From assembly GCA_016303175.1 (NCBI GenBank), contig JAEDMF010000016.1, positions 1 to 18,400 on the forward strand: a DNA stretch of 18,400 bases, read 5' to 3'. Shown piece after piece: positions 14,711 to 18,400 of this stretch. The position numbers and the translations under genes are program-made. The notes beneath the pieces were generated by a model that worked only from the letters and a program-made list of their open reading frames with translations, had not been told where the DNA came from and did not search any database. Every line of letters begins with the position of its first letter. The first letter of the stretch is position 1. This DNA is from Bacteroidales bacterium (GTDB lineage Bacteria > Bacteroidota > Bacteroidia > Bacteroidales > UBA932).

Positions 14711-15664
14711 GTCAATATAGATGTCTTTGACCAGGTTGATGTATTCAGGGGTGAAATAGGGACCGTCCTGGATGGTGAGTTCTTCTTCAATCGGCACAGG
14801 GTTCATTCTGGTGGTCAGGGATGAGGGTGTGGCGGCCGCAGGGGATGCCGGAGCGGCGGAAGTAAACTCAGCAATCAGACGAGATGGGGCTTTACGGACG
14901 GTGGTGCGGATGCGCAAGAGGCGGCGGGGACACAAACCGAAGGACGCTGCATAGCGGCGCAAGGCAAGTTCCTGGTCGGCAGGGAGGATGAGGGAGAGGG
15001 GGCCAGGCGGCAACAAGTTGCCGGCGGCGAACGCCGCTACGTCGCGCCACGACAGTGTCGCGGCGTGCCTGGCCCCCTCTCGCGCTTGCGTCCCCGCTTT
15101 CGGAGAATTGTCGTAATACGGAGGATTGGAAACTATCAAATCATATTTGCCCTCCGGCTTGAAATCCTGAAGACTGACCGCCTGGGCCCGCATCCTGTCG
15201 GCCCAGGGCGAGGCCGCAAAATTTTCCGCAGCCTCCGCAGCTGCCTCCGGATTGATATCTATGGCGTCAATCCAGAAATCCAGCCCCATCTCCTGTAACC
15301 TCTGGGCCAGAATCAAGGCAATTATTCCCGTGCCTGTCCCGATGTCCAATATTCTGAGCGGTCCAGGCAAACCTTCGTCTTGAGCCCCGCCCCGGTCTTC
15401 ATTGCGGCCACTGTCTTCGTCGCTACCACCAGCATCACAAGAGATAAGTGCAGTGTCATTGCTCCGGCCAGGAGTGTAATCAGGCGTGGCTGCATCGCTA
15501 CGGCCCGAAGTGTGTCCAAGCGCAGATTCAGGGCTGCCCCAATGCTTATTGCCAAGCTGTTCCAAATCCACAGCAGCCCCAAGCAGCACCCCGTCCGTGC
15601 CTACCTTGAGCCCGGCGCGCGAGTTTGAAAGTGAAAATCTCCTGCAATGAAAAATATCTCCCAT
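14681..15664 (-). CDS. trmN6: tRNA1(Val) (adenine-37-N6)-methyltransferase-like, with a large insertion
   Basis: SAM-dependent class I methyltransferase of the TrmN6 (YfiC) family, 327 residues against about 235-250. The N-terminus carries FHCRRFSLSNSRAGLKVGTD, then GVLLGA, the family's F-x-vGTDgvLLGa signature. The SAM loop DIGTGTG is at 107-113 and the catalytic NPPY at 180-183. In between, residues 36-100 (about 15365-15559) are an inserted, Ser/Gly/Asp-rich stretch with a degenerate 12-residue repeat (HTSGRSDA / YTPGRSND). A second Ala/Pro/Ser/Thr-rich insert lies near 269-286. The catalytic core is intact, so the enzyme may still work. It starts 6 bases after the ABC ATPase gene stops. 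The likely role is N6-methylation of A37 in tRNA1(Val); the family call is firm. Confidence 0.88.
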   Translation of the reverse strand: MGDIFHCRRFSLSNSRAGLKVGTDGVLLGAAVDLEQLGNKHWGSPESALGHTSGRSDAATPDYTPGRSNDTALISCDAGGSDEDSGRNEDRGGAQDEGLPGPLRILDIGTGTGIIALILAQRLQEMGLDFWIDAIDINPEAAAEAAENFAASPWADRMRAQAVSLQDFKPEGKYDLIVSNPPYYDNSPKAGTQAREGARHAATLSWRDVAAFAAGNLLPPGPLSLILPADQELALRRYAASFGLCPRRLLRIRTTVRKAPSRLIAEFTSAAPASPAAATPSSLTTRMNPVPIEEELTIQDGPYFTPEYINLVKDIYIDKKISSSHHF

Positions 15665-15670
15665 AGCCGC

Positions 15671-16327
15671 CTACTCCGCCACAAACAGGCCATCCTTCAT
15701 TTTAAGACTGCGGTCGCAGGAAGCAGCCAATGCCTCATCGTGAGTCACAATAACGAAAGTCTGTCCCAGACTCTCCCTCAACTGCAGAAACAGCCCCTGT
15801 ATCTCCTGTTTCGTGGCAGAATCCAGATTGCCTGTCGGTTCATCGGCAAGCACCACTGCGGGCGAATTGACCAACGCCCTTGCAATTGCCACCCTTTGCT
15901 GCTCTCCGCCCGACAACTCGGAGGGTTTGTGGTCCGCTCTGCCGGCCAGACCCACCGTCTCCAACAGAGACATTGCCATGCGTGACGCCTCGGAAGAAGG
16001 TACGGACGCAATCAGCGCCGGCATCATCACATTTTCAAGAGCCGTGAATTCAGGCAACAGATGGTGGAACTGGAATACGAAACCGAGCTTTTTGCCACGG
16101 AAGTCCGAAAGTTTCCTGTCGCCCAGCACAAAGGGGTCGCTGCCGTCAATCAGCAGAGTCCCGCTGTCCGGACGGCTCAAAGTGCCCAGTATCTGCAACA
16201 ATGTGGATTTTCCTGCGCCAGATGCCCCGACTATGGAAACGACTTCTCCTCTATCCACATTAAAGTCCACACCTTTGAGGACCTGAAGATCTCCGAATGC
16301 CTTGGTAATGCCTTGTGCTTTAATCAT
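15671..16327 (-). CDS. LolD-like ABC transporter ATP-binding protein
   Basis: Complete ABC ATPase of 218 residues. Walker A is GASGAGKST (34-42), the Q-loop is VFQFHHLLPEF (Gln86), the signature is LSGGEQQRVAIARAL (138-152), Walker B is VVLADEPTGNLDS (158-170), and the switch His is 196. The LLPEFTALENVMMP segment and the DEPTGNLDS signature place it in the MacB/LolD/FtsE group that works on lipoproteins or other amphiphiles at the inner membrane; by length and pattern LolD fits best. No permease gene (LolC/E-like) is next to it; the next gene is trmN6, 6 bases on. A TACCTTTG -7 box lies 20-27 bases before the start, so the leader is very short. The partner membrane protein must be encoded elsewhere. 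Confidence 0.88.
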   Translation of the reverse strand: MIKAQGITKAFGDLQVLKGVDFNVDRGEVVSIVGASGAGKSTLLQILGTLSRPDSGTLLIDGSDPFVLGDRKLSDFRGKKLGFVFQFHHLLPEFTALENVMMPALIASVPSSEASRMAMSLLETVGLAGRADHKPSELSGGEQQRVAIARALVNSPAVVLADEPTGNLDSATKQEIQGLFLQLRESLGQTFVIVTHDEALAASCDRSLKMKDGLFVAE

Positions 16328-16346
16328 TGTCTGTAAATTTTCCCTG

Positions 16347-16354
16347 CAAAGGTA
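16347..16354 (-). promoter_or_regulatory. Bacteroidota -7 box for the ABC ATPase-trmN6 operon
   Basis: Reads TACCTTTG on the minus strand, a full match to TAnnTTTG, ending about 20 bases before the ATG at 16327. The leader would be about 13 bases. No clear -33 element at standard spacing. Confidence 0.5.
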
Positions 16355-16418
16355 TCGTTTTTCTCCCTACATTCTCCATTTTGCTGCACATAATCGTCTT
16401 TTTGAAAAGAAAAAGAAT

Positions 16419-16426
16419 TATCTTTG
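16419..16426 (+). promoter_or_regulatory. Bacteroidota -7 box for tRNA-Pro
   Basis: TATCTTTG, a full match to TAnnTTTG. Transcription would begin near 16433, about 35 bases before the mature tRNA. A TTTG at 16401-16404 is upstream, but at 14 bases it is closer than the usual 19-20, so the -33 element is doubtful. Confidence 0.5.
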
Positions 16427-16467
16427 CGGACGCAGCAGGCAATCCGCTAAAAGGAAATGCTCTGCAT

Positions 16468-16541
16468 CGGGGTGTGGCGCAGTTGGTTAGCGTACCTGGT
16501 TTGGGACCAGGTGGTCCTCCGTTCGAGTCGGAGTACCCCGA
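16468..16541 (+). tRNA. tRNA-Pro (anticodon UGG)
   Basis: A 74-base cloverleaf. The acceptor stem CGGGGTG pairs with TACCCCG, with discriminator base A at 16541. The D-arm is GCGC-AGTTGGTTA-GCGT. The anticodon stem CCTGG/CCAGG encloses the loop TTTGGGA, with anticodon TGG at 16502-16504. The T-arm is CTCCG-TTCGAGT-CGGAG. CCA is not encoded at the 3' end, as is usual in this phylum. The anticodon reads CCN proline codons, mainly CCA and CCG. Confidence 0.96.
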
Positions 16542-16611
16542 CAATCACCATCACATAATTCAAGTTTCGCAAGTATCCTGCTTCTATCATTGTGAAGTTG
16601 AAACACTTTCT

Positions 16612-18282
16612 CTACTCCCGGCAGAGAAGCTGGACTTTGGAGACAAACTCGCGAGGGGACAGACCGGAGGCCTTCCTCATTTTATATAAATAGGTATAGC
16701 AGGTGTTGTGGGAGATGTGCAAAACATTGCATATTCTCTTCTGGTCTGTTATTCCGAGCCTCATCAGGGCCAGAATCCTCAATTCCACCGTCATCAGGGA
16801 AGGTCGCGAGGGTGCGGCAGGCTCTCCGGAATCCGTATCAGGCGCGGCCGGATTGACATTTGGCACAACCTTCGGAGGGGAAGCCTTGCCGGATGTAGGA
16901 CGAACCTCTGAAAGAGAGGGCTGTCCGGAATCAGACAGGACATCCGGCGGGGAAAGATGCTTGGAAGCAGGAAGCACCGCCGGGATATGCAGCAACTCCG
17001 CAACCTTCTCCTTGAAATCAGGAAACACCGCAAGGAAAGTCGTATCGAAATTCTCGTAATACCGCTTGATTTCCCTCTCGGCATAAGACGGGGCCCTCAG
17101 AAGTTTTGACAATGCCTGAACTCCATCTTCTTTCAATATCTTCCGGAACTTGCTCCGGCTCTTGTCCACCTCATCTATATATTTGGAAGACAGTTCCATA
17201 TACTCTCCAAGGAACTTGTTCTGTATCATCGTCCTCTCCCTCAGCGCCTGACGGCTCGAATAAAGGGCCCGGTTGGCAGAACGCAACCACATCATCAATA
17301 TGCTCAGAACCACTATCAGCACACTCATCACTATGATGAACGCAAACAGAATCCGATGCTTCTGCTTCTGGGTTTCATTGTAGGTCTCGCTGTAGATTTT
17401 GCTGGCCTGGATGGAAGCTGCCAGTCGGCTGACATAATTGGCCGCAGCCGCATCCTCCAAAGTCATCTGGCTGAACTTTATTGCGTGATGATAATCCTTC
17501 TCCCGGTTCAGCACACGCGCAAGAATGAACAGCGACTCATATTCCTTCGCGCAGTTCTTCAAATCGTAGAGAGCAGACTGTATCAGATAATGTTTGCGGG
17601 TTTTCACATCCCCCAATTTCTGGTACACGGCAGCCTTGAACATGTTGGCCGTAGCTTTAAAATAATAACTCTCAGCCTGCGCAAGAGCCCTGTCATACAT
17701 TTGGACAGCCCTGTCAAAATCTCCGTGCGAAGTACAGTAATTGCCCATGAATATGAGAACCTGGGTGCTTGTGCTGTCTTTCTGCCAATACTCCAGCACC
17801 GGATCCCACCTGTCGGGTTCTCCTTTTTTCGTAAGCGAATACACCCAGTTCTTTGCCCTGTAATAATAAACCATCGCCTGTCTGCTCAAACCCTCCCCGC
17901 TGATATGTTCCAGGCTATGGGCAGCCGCAGACAAATCTCCATACTTGATGTGGCAGATGGACCTGCACGCTGCCGCTATTGCCCGGTTGGACTTGTCCGC
18001 ACCGGCATACATCTCCAGAAGGCCTGCATAACGGCTGGTTGAGTCCACATTATTGGGAGAATAGGCATCATTCAACGCCAGGGCGTAAACAAAACGGGCC
18101 GAATCGGAAGATGCCGAGGCCAGGCACAGGCGCAGCGAATCGCATCTTCGATCAAAAGCCTCCTTGTACAGCGGAATCTTTTCAATCTCCCGATCAAGCA
18201 CAGCCAGTTCCCTGTCCAACTCACTCCGGCAGGCCGGCAATAGGAACAATAAGGAAAAACAAAGCAGAAAATACCGTTTCAT
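16612..18282 (-). CDS. Membrane-tethered regulator: lipobox, TPR-like region, TM segment, C-terminal HTH (DUF6377-like)
   Basis: Protein of 556 residues. It starts with a leader and lipobox (FLLCFSLLFLLPAC, Cys18), so the N-terminus should be exported. Residues about 30-305 are helical with TPR-like repeats (for example GDFDRAVQMYDRALAQAESY). A membrane segment is at 311-333, followed by a charged coiled-coil-like region (340-430) and a C-terminal helix-turn-helix (about 498-536, ELRILALMRLGITDQKRICN, then VLHISHNTCYTYLYK). This matches the Bacteroidota DUF6377 type, thought to sense outside signals and act on DNA inside. Odd feature: residues 434-496 are a Pro/Ser-rich linker between the membrane-proximal part and the HTH. 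I start at ATG 18282, which gives a normal signal peptide; an in-frame ATG at 18309 is possible. Its target genes are unknown. It lies 70 bases from, and convergent with, tRNA-Pro. Confidence 0.8.
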   Translation of the reverse strand: MKRYFLLCFSLLFLLPACRSELDRELAVLDREIEKIPLYKEAFDRRCDSLRLCLASASSDSARFVYALALNDAYSPNNVDSTSRYAGLLEMYAGADKSNRAIAAACRSICHIKYGDLSAAAHSLEHISGEGLSRQAMVYYYRAKNWVYSLTKKGEPDRWDPVLEYWQKDSTSTQVLIFMGNYCTSHGDFDRAVQMYDRALAQAESYYFKATANMFKAAVYQKLGDVKTRKHYLIQSALYDLKNCAKEYESLFILARVLNREKDYHHAIKFSQMTLEDAAAANYVSRLAASIQASKIYSETYNETQKQKHRILFAFIIVMSVLIVVLSILMMWLRSANRALYSSRQALRERTMIQNKFLGEYMELSSKYIDEVDKSRSKFRKILKEDGVQALSKLLRAPSYAEREIKRYYENFDTTFLAVFPDFKEKVAELLHIPAVLPASKHLSPPDVLSDSGQPSLSEVRPTSGKASPPKVVPNVNPAAPDTDSGEPAAPSRPSLMTVELRILALMRLGITDQKRICNVLHISHNTCYTYLYKMRKASGLSPREFVSKVQLLCRE

Positions 18283-18400
18283 AGCGCAAATATGCAAAAT
18301 AAAATTCATATTTCAACCACTATGATAAAGGCTAAAATGGGCTATACAACATATTAAAATGCAGTTTTTAATATTTTTCAAATTCATATTTTATCCCCCC

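Noticed and set aside
15010..15065. GC-rich inverted repeats
   Set aside because: They lie within the trmN6 coding sequence (Ala/Gly/Leu codons) and are not followed by a T-run.
16468..16541. tRNA-Pro as an integration site
   Set aside because: No integrase gene nearby and I noticed no second copy of the tRNA 3' end in the window.

Overview
The window looks like ordinary chromosomal DNA of an anaerobic member of the Bacteroidales (Bacteroidota). The evidence is: an F-type ATP synthase operon in the order atpDC-BEFHAG, with a single-domain epsilon subunit and a subunit a carrying a secreted N-terminal domain; promoters with the Bacteroidota -7 box TAnnTTTG instead of clear Shine-Dalgarno sites; a Big_2-type surface lipoprotein; a Wzi-like capsule protein; an FHS-type sugar transporter; and a TPR/transmembrane/HTH regulator of the DUF6377 type. 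The genus cannot be fixed from this sequence.

Layout. 1-213 (-) is the start of a lipoprotein that runs off the left edge. 246-440 holds a strong terminator and about 4.5 copies of a 31-bp tandem repeat, both in the 3' untranslated part of the operon to the right. From 9561 down to 469 (-) runs one close-packed gene series: atpD, atpC, atpB, atpE, atpF, atpH, atpA, atpG, then a sugar:H+ symporter-like transporter and a ROK-family sugar kinase. Most junctions overlap or are only a few bases apart, with one convincing promoter before atpD and one convincing terminator after the kinase. Hexose import and phosphorylation may therefore be transcribed with the ATP synthase. 9723-12447 (+), divergent from atpD, encodes a Wzi-like outer-membrane protein and a GT4 glycosyltransferase, probably for capsule or another surface glycan. 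An SDR oxidoreductase (-) converges on the glycosyltransferase with a single base between them.

13256-13717 is a gene-free, A-rich and repeat-bearing stretch before an Rpn-family PD-(D/E)XK nuclease (+), whose C-terminus carries a 30-bp in-frame direct repeat. The nuclease terminator hairpin encloses the stop codon of the opposing trmN6-like tRNA methyltransferase gene, which follows a LolD-like ABC ATPase gene (-). A tRNA-Pro(UGG) gene (+) comes next, then a membrane-tethered regulator (-).

No CRISPR array, phage, integrase or classical insertion sequence was seen. The features most worth a second look are the 31-bp repeat in the 3' UTR, the ATP synthase/sugar-uptake transcription unit, the missing signal peptide of the Wzi-like protein, the Rpn gene with its repeats, and the in-frame low-complexity insertions in otherwise conserved proteins (transporter, glycosyltransferase, TrmN6, DUF6377 regulator).
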